DNA of 64,000 bases, taken from Quercus robur (Eukaryota; Streptophyta; Magnoliopsida; Fagales; Fagaceae). Location of the stretch: positions 84,775,862-84,839,861 of the forward strand of contig NC_065535.1 of NCBI RefSeq assembly GCF_932294415.1. Direction: 5' to 3'. The notes under the pieces were generated by a model. The model ran no database searches, was not told the origin of the DNA, and saw only the letters and a list, made by a program, of their open reading frames with translations. The position numbers and the translations under genes were made by a program. This document shows, piece by piece, positions 47,900 to 59,684 of this stretch. The first letter of the stretch is position 1, and each line of letters starts with the position of its first letter.

Positions 47900-47954
47900 A
47901 TATTTACCACTTTCTTTCTCAAAAAAAAAATATATATATATATTTACCACTTTC
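47900..47954 (+). mobile_element. tail-only retroinsertion (TTTCTC-A10)
   Basis: ATATTTACCACTTTC is exactly repeated at 47900-47914 and 47940-47954. The insert is TTTCTC, 10 A and a short TA run that blurs the right edge by a few bases. Confidence 0.75.
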
Positions 47955-48018
47955 CTTATTATATCCACTATAAATTTTAATACAATAATATTATGAATAC
48001 ACCCAATTTCTTCAACTT

Positions 48019-48118
48019 TGGGGTTCAATCTCCGCTATACCAAAAATCGATTGGTGTCTTAATCTAATGATAAAGAGTTATTATCTATAGGTTGAAACTA
48101 TCTTTAAAAAAAAAAAAA
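48019..48118 (+). mobile_element. SINE fragment, same family as 45803
   Basis: GGGGTTCAATCTCCGC (B-box-like), then ATCGATTGGTGTCTTAATCT and ATGATAAAGAGTTATTAT, ending in a 12-nt A run. Confidence 0.6.
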
Positions 48119-48718
48119 TATTTATTTTATCTCAAAAAAATTATATATATATATATTCATGCATGCCTGCTTAAAAATTGACGGCGGCCTGCCTAGCTAT
48201 ATAACATAGGGGAGGAAATCTACAACTACTGGAGCATTGTAAAAACAAGGTAGAAAACTAGAAATAATGCAGTGTCATGGGTCCAAAGTTCACCCATTTT
48301 TCACCGTTTATATTATAAAAAGTTGATTCGTCGAGGCTGGCTGGCTGGCTAGTCCAAGACTCCAAGTTGAAATTATTCTAGAATTTACCTGCACCACTAC
48401 ATAACAAAGGTTGTGACAGCTCGGCCAATTTTTGTTTTTTTAATCATTCTTTCCTCAGTGTGGTGTGGCTAGCTAGCTACTTTAAGAGAAATATCCATAG
48501 AGCCGAAGCCTCTTTCAGTTCAGGTGGCTAGCTAGCAATGCATAGTACAATTCTTGAAAACAATATTTATAACCCCTCCGTGTCTACTAGATTTTCTCAT
48601 TACTAGCTGAGAAGCACAACCTACCTCATTATTTGAAGCTAGCTGTTGAGAGATCGAGTGTTTCAACTTTCAGCTAGCACTACTTTCTTTTAGATACTAC
48701 CTTTGAGTACGTAGAGAA

Positions 48719-51700
48719 ATGAGTTGGAGATATAAAGGAGGGGTGGTTCTGATCATTTCTGTTGTACTTTTGTGGGTTACCTCTGCAGAAGTCACCCAGG
48801 TCAGCTCTCTCTCTCTCTCTCTCTTTCTCTCTCATTCAAAACTAGATTTCATTGCTCTTTTTCTTTTTATTTTTTTCTTTTTTTTTGGAATTAGATTTCA
48901 AGTATTGGTGTACATTAATGTACTCTCATGGTAACACTATTCTTTGGTAAATTTCCCATATGACCTTGTTAGTGTGTCATAGCAGCCTTGATCAGTTTGG
49001 ATGTTAAAATTGTATGATCTCAATGGCTTTGAGTTCTCCATGTTGTTCAAGGTACATACATGTCTTGATTCAAAGGCGGAGCCAGAGGTCCCCCTAATAA
49101 TTGTAATTGGTATTTACAAAACTGTCCCTTTAAAAAAAATATTATGTTAACAGTCCACTGTTAAAAATCATTTTAAAAAAAATCTTAAAATACTTTTATG
49201 GGAAATTGAAAAGATTGTCAAAATTTAAAATTTATTTTTTCTCATAAATACTTTCTTAAAATAATTCACTAAAAAATGCACTTGGAGTATTCATTAATAT
49301 TTCTCTTGAAAAAAAATATGTAATGTATCAGTTACATGCGAAATATACCCACGAGAAAAAGCTCACCAGAGAATGGAAACACCTTGCCCAACAACTATTT
49401 TGCCAAACAGATCTATTCTGTAATGACTAGTGTCCATCATGCATGTGGTCTAAGGTTTAGCCAAGCATAGAAGGCATGTGGATTTCCCAATAATGGAATG
49501 TGACACACAACTTTGCACTTAGCACTTAAGAGTATTCATTAATATTTCTCTTGAAAAAAAAAATGTAATGTATCAGTTACATGCGAAATAGACCCACGAG
49601 AAAAAGCTCACCAGAGATTGGAAACACCTTGCCCAACTACTATTTTGCCAAACAGATCTATTATGTAATGACTAGTGTCCATCATGCATGTGGTCTAAGG
49701 TTTAGCCAAGCATAGAAGGCATGTGGCTTTCCCAATAATGGGATGTGACACTCAACTTTGCACCCTTTCCAATTATAATTTTTTCCTTAGTTTTTAGTGA
49801 TTTTCTTTTATGCATTTGTTATTGATATATATTAATATTTATCATACTTATAATTAAATTACTTCTGAACAGAAAAAACAAAATATAGTGAACGTACATT
49901 TGTATATAAATTTTGCTCCCCAAATCCAAATCCTAACTTTGCCATTGTCTTCATTAGAATTAATCTCAAGCAAAATGATACTCTGTCATTGTCTTTATTA
50001 GAATTAGAATTAAACTCAAGCAAAATATCATTTTGTAACACAGCAATCAAGTTCACTCAACTAGCTAGGCCATTTATTATGGCCCACTGATCAGTGCTTG
50101 TATAGATGAAAGCTTTATCTGTCATAAACTGTCTTTCCAATTAATAGGATTAAATTTTGTTGTTATTATATACAAATAATAATAATAATAAATAAATAAA
50201 TAAAAACCTTGTTTCCACCCAATAGGTTTATATTAGCTGTGGAAAGTATAAACACACTACAAGAAAAAATATTTATTACAATGGAAAAAATCTTTGCAAT
50301 AACATAAGAGTCGTTGCAATAGTTAATGCGAGGTATTGTAATAAAATCTGAGATAATAGTTTTGTGCAAAAAAAAATTGCAATAAATTTCAAATATTTCA
50401 ATAACAAGCTTGATACAATAACATGTATGTTGCAATAAACAATTTATTGTTTTGAATAGCTTGTAACAATAGGATATTATCTCACGAATCTTATTACAAT
50501 AAATTATAAATAATGGACAAAAATAATTCAGATCAAATAATTGCAATAATATTTTCGTTGTAATATAATAGATAATTACTCTATGTTTATCATTGCAATA
50601 AATTGTAAAATAATTAATATCAAGCTATTGTAATGATATTTTCGTTGCTAATAGATATAATAGATTATTGCAATTATTAACTTGTAGATGCGGTATTTTG
50701 TCTACTACCATTATACTAATTTTGTTATATTAGCAATTGATATAATAGACTTATTCTGATGTAGTGCATATTCCAAATAATATTTTCTTCATTTTGATTC
50801 TCATTTGAGCTCATTCATGTATAATTCAACATTGGAGTTTTTATAGTTTTCATTTGACTTTTTTTTTTTTCATTTCTGACAGGATATTTTCACGGACTAT
50901 GAGCACCCATTTGTTGTAACATATCTTGGAATCGCTCTATTGGCCGCTTATCTTCCAATAGCATTCATTAGGGATTGTTTACAGAAATTTCTAAGACGTT
51001 CTTACCAAACTGATGGTAATGATGTGGATGAATTCTCCATGACTCTTGATTCTCCCTCTAATAATTGCCAGAATGGAAATCTTGACATTGAGCAACAACA
51101 ACCATTGGCTGATGAAAAATGTGTCAAAGACTTGCATTCTCAAAAGGAAGGAAAACTAAGTGCTTTTGATAACAAAGACGATGTGGACATATTGATACAT
51201 CAGAGAAAGCTTAGCACGAAAGAAGTTGCTACACTAAGCTTATTCATTGGTCCCATCTGGTTTCTCTCAGAGGTTGGAGGCCCTTTCTTTTTTGTGTGGG
51301 TTAAATTGCATATTTGGGTCTTAATTTTTTACTTTGTTTTAAAAAATGTTTATATATATATATATATATATATTTTAAATGAAAATGCTAAGATTTCAAA
51401 CTATTTTATAACAATTTGAGTTCAAATAAAAACTAGTAAAAATTGGTTATATCAATAGTTTGTAAAAATGTTATAAAAAAATTTGTGACAATAATATTAC
51501 TCATTTTAAAAAATTTCAAAGAGTTTTTACCATTTTTTGATGGATAAAAAATAATGAAATTCACAAAATTGATATCACTTTAATGAAATGAAACCTATGA
51601 TGTGACATAAATTTCAAATATCATACCAACAATGTCCATCAATCAATTGCCAATAAAGACATTTTTTAAAGTAAAAAATATGAAGCCAAACATTTCAAAG

Positions 51701-54700
51701 TAAAAGAAGGACAACTATAAAATTAAAATCAAAAGTTATAGTTGGTTTGGTCGGAGAATGGAAAAGTTAGAAAGGTAAATGGAGGAAAATACAATTTGAG
51801 TTGTTTGGTTGAGAAGGAAAAAGATGAGGAATTTTGGTGGGACCAAATGTGTTCTCCTTGGGTCTATCATAAATGAATTTTCTCAATTTGAGGAGGAAAT
51901 GGAAAGAAGAAAAGTAGTTGTAAGCAAATGACTTAACAACCTTTCATTTCATAATTTGGTTGTTGCCTCTACTTTTTTCCCCCATTTTTCTTTAAACTAC
52001 AAACCAGGCGGATTGCTGCCTTTTTTTTCTTTTTACTATGCACGAATTTTTTTAATAAGAACATATAAGTAAAATTATAAAAAATTATACTTTCTATCTT
52101 CTTACTTTTCTTTTTAACTAAATAAAGGAGTCTTTCACCCCTCCACCCAACTAGATAGAGCCTTTAAGTATTAGTCTTGTTGTACATAGATTATTTATAA
52201 CATGCTAATCTTACAAAATCATTTATATACAAATAATTCTCCTATTTTATTGGAAATTTATCCATGTGATTGTCATTGATTATGTTATTGTTTGGATGTC
52301 ACATTCTCAATATTTATTCTATTCACTTTTTGCAGTATTGTATGAATGCGGCACTTGCAAGAACAAGCGTTGCCAGTACAACAATATTATTCTCCACTTC
52401 AGGACTTTTCACTCTTCTAATCAGTGCATTATTGGGAGAAGACTCCATAAATGTAGTAAATTTGGTCTCTGTTTTCGTCAGCATGGCTGGTGTTGCCATG
52501 ACTATATACGGCAAGACTTGGGAAAAAGAATCCCAGTCAACCACATCCTTGTAAGTTTCTTCATTCTTGTCCACATCTTTTGCTAATCGTTTGGATAACA
52601 GGTTAATTTTTACCATGAACTTCACTATTTCTTTTGGTACTTGGCTTAAACTAATAAAAATTGGAAAAAAAAAAAAAAATTCAAGTCACTGAAGTTTACT
52701 AGTAATATACTTATATTAACTATTACGGACACAATAATTTTTACAACTATTGATGTGATTTATTTTGACTTAAGTAATATCATTTTTACCAAAGTTTATT
52801 ATTAACACTATTTTTATTTTCCCATTTAAAAAAAAAAAAAAAAAACACTACTTTTATTTTGTATCATTCACAACACATATCAAAAGTTGTAAAAATAAAA
52901 TAATAAAGAAACAATTTTTTTTCTTTCAATATTGCTCTTTTTCAATAAGTCTAGTGGGTATATTATTAATTTTTTGTTATTATTTTACATTGGCTGCTAT
53001 ATTTTTTTGTTGTTTTGTACGATGTTTTATTTATAGAGCAACTAGTTATGAGATTTTTCTCCCTGTGTCTGGGTTCACAGAGACAGAAACCATTCTATTC
53101 TCGGGGATTTTTTTGCTTTGCTCTCAGCTGTGACCGATGGACTATTCGCAGGTCAAACATCTTTTATTTTATTCACATATATATAAATAAGAAAATATAT
53201 AAAAGAAAAGAATATATATATATATATATATATTTGTAGTTGAAAGATTGTAGTTCTTATTATTGTAATCATTCATTGACAAAATACCAATTCTGCAGTG
53301 CTCCTTAAAAAATATGCTGGAGAAGAAGGAGAAAAGGTGGATATGCAAAAGTTCTTTGGATATATTGGATTGTTCGGCCTTGTTTCTCTCTGGTGGCTAG
53401 GTAAGACAAAGATTCTGTGTTCTGACTTAATTTTTTCCATTAACCTCAGCACATGTAACTTATCCAAATTATCACAGCAAAAGTGCTTTCCTCAAACAAG
53501 TATTAAGGATTTAAAATTTTTCATGACTGTAAATGTGACATGTTGTCATTGATATATAATAAAAATGGTATTGCCATATACAAAGAATTGTGTGCAACTC
53601 TCAACATAGGTATGCCCAATAAAGATACCATGCTTTTTTTGGGGTTGTTTTGGTGATTTATGGCAACCAAATTTATTTATATGTAGATTCCAGTTAGTTT
53701 AACTAATAAAGTCTTTGATGATTGAATAAGAGATTTGGAATTCAATTCTCGCTTATAAAAAAACTGATTGGTGTCTTAGTCTGATAATAAAAAATTATTA
53801 TCAGAAGCGGATGCTATAAACTGAAACTGTTTTAAAATAAAATTTTTTTTTTATAATATTGGTTCCAACCAGTGGCTTTAGCGTGGATTGATTATAATGT
53901 TTTAATTTGTTATGTCCCTTTTCAGTATGGCCCTTGACTGCATTAGGAATTGAACCCAAATTCATGATTCCTGATTCTGCTAAAACAATTGGAGTTGTTT
54001 TTGCCAATTGCTTTGTTGGGAGTTTCATCTCTGATTATTTCTGGTATGTTGGGAGGAACAAAACAAAGATATCCATCATGATTCATTGTCTTTTGTGCAA
54101 ATATTTTTATTTTATAAATATATAGTATCTTGACTATTTTATATCATAATCCCAGGGCATTAGGTGTTGTTTGGACCTCTCCACTAGTGACAGCGCTAGG
54201 TGCCTCGCTTACCATACCACTTGCCATGTTGGAGGACATGGTGATCCATGGCCGACATTATTCAGTAATTTATATTCTTGGCTCAATTCAGGTTAGATTT
54301 GTACCATAGTTGACTTTTGCGTGTAGTGATTTCTAACTTTTGAATAAAATAAATAAATCTAAAGTGCAAACTATATCCAAGTTCGGAAATTTTGGGATTT
54401 TACACTTTTAAGTATTTAAATTTGAATTTTATCTTTTAAAGTAATATTTTGCTTACATCAACGGCTCATATTTTTTTATAAATGTCACGTAAACATACTA
54501 CACGTATCTAGTTTGTTTAATAAAATAATGCCAAGTTATTTTTATTATGTCGCGTGGCATAATTCTATTAAACAAACTAAACACGCATAACAACCTTATG
54601 TTGCACTTAATATAATATATAAATGGAAAGATTGCTTATGTAAACTGAATATAACTTCAAAAGATAAATCCAAATTTTGAAACTTATATGGTATAAAATT

Positions 54701-54934
54701 CAAAGACTCCAAATTTTAAGAGTATAATTTGCACTTTAGCTATAAAAAAAATAAAAAATAAAAAAACCTGAAAATCGTTTATGTATTGTACTAACCATTT
54801 ATCCATGAATTGGTGATGTGTTGTAGGTATTCCTGGGATTTGTAATTGCCAACCTATCGGATTGGTTCTCACCCAAGCTAGGATCGCAAATTTTGAATTC
54901 CTTGAAGAGATTTTTCATCCGTCACTCTTTTTAG
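48719..54934 (+). CDS. EamA / SLC35F5-type membrane carrier, copy 2
   Basis: Tandem paralogue of the gene at 34112-40604, same strand, about 8 kb downstream. Eight exons with GT-AG introns: 48719-48799, 50883-51272, 52336-52550, 53081-53151, 53299-53400, 53926-54043, 54156-54291 and 54827-54934. Intron phases are identical to copy 1 (0,0,2,1,1,2,0). Exons 4, 6 and 7 match copy 1 exactly in length (71, 118, 136 bp). The product is about 406 residues. Conserved segments include SWRYKGGVVLIISVVLLWVT, the exon 3 core NAALARTSVASTT, and [20 protein letters not shown]. The acidic loop after the second membrane segment differs most, and the C-terminus is ten residues longer. No lesion is seen. The substrate is unknown. 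Confidence 0.93.
49285..49763. repeat. tandem duplication of about 245 bp in intron 1 of copy 2
   Basis: GAGTATTCATTAATATTTCT starts copies at 49285 and 49530. They stay nearly identical (for example CAGATCTATTCTGTAATGAC against CAGATCTATTATGTAATGAC) through CAACTTTGCAC. Confidence 0.9.
50255..50766. mobile_element. non-autonomous CACTA (En/Spm-like) element
   Basis: Begins CACTACAAGAAAAAAT and ends in the inverse of CACTACATCAGAATAAG. The subterminal sequence is full of TTGCAATAA/TTGTAATA motifs in both orientations, as expected for subterminal binding repeats. It is 512 bp long with no transposase, in intron 1 of carrier copy 2. The 3-bp target duplication is not clear (ACA left, CAT right). 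Confidence 0.75.
52804..52860 (+). mobile_element. tail-only retroinsertion (CCCATTT-A16)
   Basis: A 17-bp repeat, AACACTATTTTTATTTT (52804-52820) against AACACTACTTTTATTTT (52844-52860), flanks CCCATTT plus 16 A in intron 3 of carrier copy 2. Confidence 0.7.
53696..53851 (+). mobile_element. tRNA-derived SINE copy in intron 5 of carrier copy 2
   Basis: A-box-like TAGTTTAACTAATAAAG (53696-53712), B-box-like GGAATTCAATTCTC (53737-53750), then the shared core TGATTGGTGTCTTAGTCT and an A/T-rich tail. Confidence 0.7.
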
Positions 54935-55453
54935 AAATATCATTCTTTTTTATCTTTTCCCCGTCATCACTCGATGATGTGAGGCTGTAGCCTGTAGGGT
55001 TTTCAATTTCACCAGTTAGTCTTGATGTTTATTGTTGTTCAATATGTTCTAGGCATAGAGAGGATAAACTTTTGTATATTCTAATGAAATAGAGCAAGGG
55101 GAAATATTTATTTTTCTTCTCCCTCTTTTTGGTATGAATAAAAAATTGGTCTTTCACTCGCCTTCATCAACAAAGATTATGTTTATGTCATGTACTAAAA
55201 TAAAGTCTAACCTCAAACCCCACGAAAGAGACAGAGAGAGATTTATTTATTTTTCTTATTTTTTGAGAAGACAAACCCTACAATATTGGCTATGCATTTA
55301 TAGCCAATACCTTGGGACCATTATGAAGAACTTATCCCTATAATTATTTGGTGTATGGGATAGAGGATTACACGAATTACACTCACCGAACTCTAGACTG
55401 CCACATCCAAAAAAAAAAACAATTACCCGTTTTTTTTTTTTTTTTGGGAAAAG

Positions 55454-55492
55454 TAAATCAATTATAGTTTTTTGATAAACTAAATCAATTAT
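55454..55492 (-). mobile_element. tail-only retroinsertion (GTTTATC-A6)
   Basis: TAAATCAATTAT is exactly repeated at 55454-55465 and 55481-55492 around the 15-bp insert AGTTTTTTGATAAAC, the shortest of the set. Confidence 0.6.
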
Positions 55493-55591
55493 CATTTTTT
55501 ATTGTAAAGACATATACTAGTATAAATTTATAATCATGCCAAGCCTCATTTTGATCCATTCAAGAATGATGGTTACCCAAGGCCCCAACCC

Positions 55592-55641
55592 ACATAAAGT
55601 TGGATTTTTTTTTTTTTTTTTTGATAAGACATAAAGTTGGA
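55592..55641 (-). mobile_element. tail-only retroinsertion (CTTATC-A18)
   Basis: ACATAAAGTTGGA is exactly repeated at 55592-55604 and 55629-55641. The 24-bp insert on the minus strand is CTTATC plus 18 A. Confidence 0.8.
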
Positions 55642-55813
55642 TTTTGATTAACGTTAAAATGATTCGGGAATTCCAATGCACAAAGTTTTAAATTATATTA
55701 TAATATAAAGAAACATTACCTTTTTTTTTTTTTTTTAATAAGAAGTATGAAATATTCATTCAACTTGAAAAGTGACATTACTTGGGATGGTCTGCTTAGA
55801 TAATTGAAATCAA

Positions 55814-55814
<1 letters not shown>

Positions 55815-55871
<57 letters not shown>
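55815..55871. repeat. (CA)n(TA)n compound microsatellite
   Basis: About 15 CA units followed by about 13 TA units. Confidence 0.95.
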
Positions 55872-56135
55872 TACTTAGGATGCTCCGCTTGGATATTGAC
55901 ATCGTCATTATTTTAATTAGTTTGTACTATATTTTAGTTGAGCAAGAATTAAGCAACATTACGACAAAACTTAGGTACAGTACTTTAGATACTGTTCTTT
56001 AAATTTTCCCTCTAAAGATTTTGTCACGTGACTACTTAACTTAAAAATACACTTTCATTGCATGAATAAAAATCCACATGACAGAATCTTAAAAGCTGAA
56101 CTTAAAAAACAGTACTTAAATTCTATACTAAGTCT

Positions 56136-58702
56136 TAGGGATGGCCATACCCATTAGGTAATGGATATCCAACCCTACCCGATCCAATTATTCTAGGTAA
56201 TACCCAGTTCTTAATGGGTAGAAGGTAATTGGGTAGGATTTGGATATTATCCAAATATTTTGGGTAGGGTTTGGATATTATCCATTTACCCATTATTACC
56301 CATTTAACTAATTAGATCTAACTCAAACCAAACTCAACCAAATTATTATGGGTAAACCTCAACCCACCCAATTAACCAATAATCAAAATTACCAAATTGC
56401 CCCTAAAACTTGAAAATGACCAAATTATTCATAAAATCCTCTAAAACTGCCGAAATGCACTCCAAACCTAAAAAATGACCAAAATATCACCGAAACATAA
56501 AAAAAATGACCGAAACACCCCCAAAACCTAAAATATGACCAAAATACCCCTGAAAACTAAAAATTACCAAAATACCCCATAAACCTAAAAAATGACCAAA
56601 AGACCACTGAAACCTAAAAATTACCAAAATACCCTTTAAACCTAAAAAATGACCGAAATACCCTCAAAATATAAAAAATTACCGAAATACTCTCTAAACC
56701 TAAAAAATGACCGAAATACCTCCGAAACTTAAAAATTAGCAAAAAACCCCCCGAAACATTAAAAAAAATGATTGAAACACCCACGAAACCTAAAAATGAC
56801 CAAAATACCCCCGAAACTAAAAATTACCAAAATAACCCCTAAACCTAAAAAATGACTGAAAGGCCACTGAAACCTAAAAAATGACCAAAATACCCCCCGA
56901 AACCTAAAAATTACCAAAATACCCTCAAAACCTAAAAAATGACCAAATACCCTCGAAACATTAAAAAAAAATTACTGAAATACCCCCCTAAATCTAAAAA
57001 ATGACCGAAATACTCTTGAGACCTATAAAATTACCAAAATACCCCGAAACTTATAAAATGACAAAAATGCCCCTAAAACCTATAAGATGATAAAAATACA
57101 CCCAACCCTAAAAAATGACTGAAATAACTTCGAAACCTAAAAAATGACCAAAAGATCCCAAAACCTAAAAAATAACTGAAATACCCCCAAAGCTTAAAGA
57201 ATAACCAAAATACCCCCAAAACCTAAAAAATGACCAAAATACCCCTGAAACATAAAAAACTACCCCTGAAACCTTGAAATTACCAAAATACCTCCGAAAT
57301 CTATAAAATTAACAAAATAGCCCCAAAATATAAAAATTACCGAAATACCCCTAAAACCTAAAAAATGAAAAAAAATTCCCCCGTAATCTAAAAAATGACT
57401 GAAATGCCCTTAGAATCTAAAAAAATGACCAAAATAACCCCGAAATCAAAAAAAATTACCATAATTCCCTCAAAACCTAAAAAATGACTGAAATATTCTT
57501 AAAACCTTTAATCTTGACAAAAATACCCTTGAAACATCCAAAATACCCCAAACCTCTATTTTCGTAATTTAAAAGGTTACAAATGTATTTTGGTCATTTA
57601 TAGGTTAAGGGGTACTTTAGTCACTTTAAAGTTTTCAAGGGTGTTTTGGTCATTTTAGATATTTTCTGGGGGTATTTGGTTGTTTTAGAGGTTTAGGGCT
57701 ATTTTGGTCGATTTATAGGTTTCAGGGTATTTTTGGTAATTTTAGAGGTTTGGGGTTATTTTTGGTCATTTTAGAGGTTTTGGGCATATTTGGTCATTTT
57801 ACAAGTTTAGGGCTTATTTTGGTCATTTTATAGGTTTGAGGGTATTTTAGACATTTTATAGGTTTTAGGGGCATTTTTGTCATTTTATAGATTTCGGGGG
57901 TATTTTGGTCATTTTTCAGGTTTACGGAGTATTTCGGTCAATTTTTAGGTTTCAAGGGTATTTTGGTAATTTTCAAGTTTCAGCGGTGTTTTAGTAAGTT
58001 TTTAGGTTTCGGGGATATTTCAGTCATTTTTTAGGTTTAGGAGTTATTTCGGTCATTTTTTAGGTTTCGGGGGTATTTTGGTAATTTTTAAGTTTCTGGG
58101 GTATTTCAGTCAAATTTTAGGTTTCGGTGGTATTTCGGTCATTTTTTAGGTTTAGGGGGTATTTTTGATAATTTTTGGGTTTCGGGGGTATTTTGGACAT
58201 TTTTAGGTTTCGTGGGTATTTAGTCATTTTTTAGGTTTCGGGGGTATTTTGTCATTTTTTTAGATTTAGGGGGTATTTTGGTAATTTTAAGTGGTTTTTG
58301 AGCATATTTGGTAATTTTGGGGGTATATTGGTCATTTTAGAGATTTAATTGGTATTTTGCTCATTTTAGAGATTTTGAGATATTTTGGTCATTTTAGTGG
58401 TTTTTGAGCATAATTGGTGATTTTAGAGAATCAGGAGTATTTTGGCCATTTTAGAGGTTTCATGGGTATTTTGCTCATTTTAGAGATTTTGAGAATATTT
58501 TGGTCTTTTTAGTGATTTTTGAGCATATTTGGTGATTTTATAAAAATTGGGTTTGGGTCGGGTATGGATATCCATGGGTAAACAAACTGGGTAACAATTG
58601 GGTATGGATACTAATTGGGTAAGGTAATTGGATATCCATGGATAAATTAATTGGGTTGGGTATGGGTATACCCTACCCATACCCTACTCATGGCCATCCC
58701 TA
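56136..58702. mobile_element. hAT-ended foldback element with minisatellite arms
   Basis: The target duplication CTAAGTCT is exact at 56128-56135 and 58703-58710 (8 bp, hAT type). The termini are TAGGGATGGCCAT and its inverse. Inside, 56385-57560 is an imperfect array of a roughly 29-bp unit (CCTAAAAAATGACC, AAAATACCCCCGAAA). 57575-58550 is the same unit inverted (GGTCATTTTTTAGG, TTTCGGGGGTATTTT). The element is therefore one giant inverted repeat with about 1-kb arms. No ORF. Confidence 0.9.
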
Positions 58703-58710
58703 CTAAGTCT

Positions 58711-59684
58711 TACCTATTACTTGTATATTGAAATGGTTGGTTTTCATTGAATTTATTTGGTTTTTTTTTTTTTTTTCTCAAGAATAAAGATGCCTGAAAC
58801 TCTCCAAGGTCAGTCGGCAATACTTTCTCCCTCGAAAATGAACAATGCAAAACCAAGGATGTGAAAATTGAAAGCTTTTAGTATATGACAATGAAGCCAT
58901 GAGCCTCGTTTGTTCCTGGCAAATTTTGAAGGTCTGGTTGTTTGTATTATCATATTCTGTCACAGCAAATTTAGTATAACTATCAGTTAATCATCAGAAA
59001 TTGTGCAGAGCCTGATGAATTAGGGTCAACTTAACCAAGTTTTTCATGAAAGCAATCTGATATAAGTACCAAGATTAACGACAATAGTTGGTGCAGCTCT
59101 ATGGCTTATGGTTAACTTGGCCAAGTTTTTTGTGAAGGCAACCTGATATATGTACAAGACTGTAACAGGCTGTGAAAGAAATTGAAACTGGAAATTATGC
59201 TAGAGATTTATCTCTAAACTTTGATTTTTGACTATGACTATGACTATGCCAAGTATAAGCAGATTAGTACACTGCTAAAGTACATATTCAAGTGTTGCGA
59301 CTTTCAGCCATAATCCATGACAACAAAACCACCAGTCTACCAACACCAGAATTCAATATCAGAAATCATTTTTTTTAAGAAATAAATACCTCTATAAATT
59401 AATTTTCCCAACTGCCACATCGCCTCAAAAAATCAGGCTTAATGCTCCAACTGAGAATTTTAAATTCACCGCTCAAAAATGTCCTCTAGAGGGCAAAGTG
59501 GAGGAGAAGCTGCTTCGTAATTTGCCAATGACAATGCCAACTCAATGACTTGTTTTCAAGCAATACAAAACTAGCCATGGCATTCTTTGATGCACAATCA
59601 AATAATAACCATAACTTCAACAATTCGTCCAATTTTCATTCGTTTTGTGCGATTAATATAGGTATCAATTCTTGCTTCACCATA
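58711..59684. other. intergenic and 3' flank of UBP22
   Basis: No gene recognised. A direct repeat of AACTTGGCCAAGTTTTT/AACTTAACCAAGTTTTT type lies near 59028 and 59113. Confidence 0.5.

Larger units (their letters stand above)
41161..48600. other. intergenic between the two carrier copies, repeats only
   Basis: 7.4 kb of AT-rich DNA with no supported gene. Individual repeats are listed separately: tail-only insertions, SINE copies, a perfect palindrome and a diverged two-copy repeat. Confidence 0.65.
54935..56127. other. 3' flank of carrier copy 2 and intergenic DNA
   Basis: No gene. Contains the two tail-only insertions and the microsatellite listed below, plus poly(T) runs near 55430 and 55720. 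Confidence 0.6.

Noticed and set aside
50166..50546. 126-codon minus-strand frame
   Set aside because: Lies within the CACTA subterminal repeats and is AT-rich low complexity.
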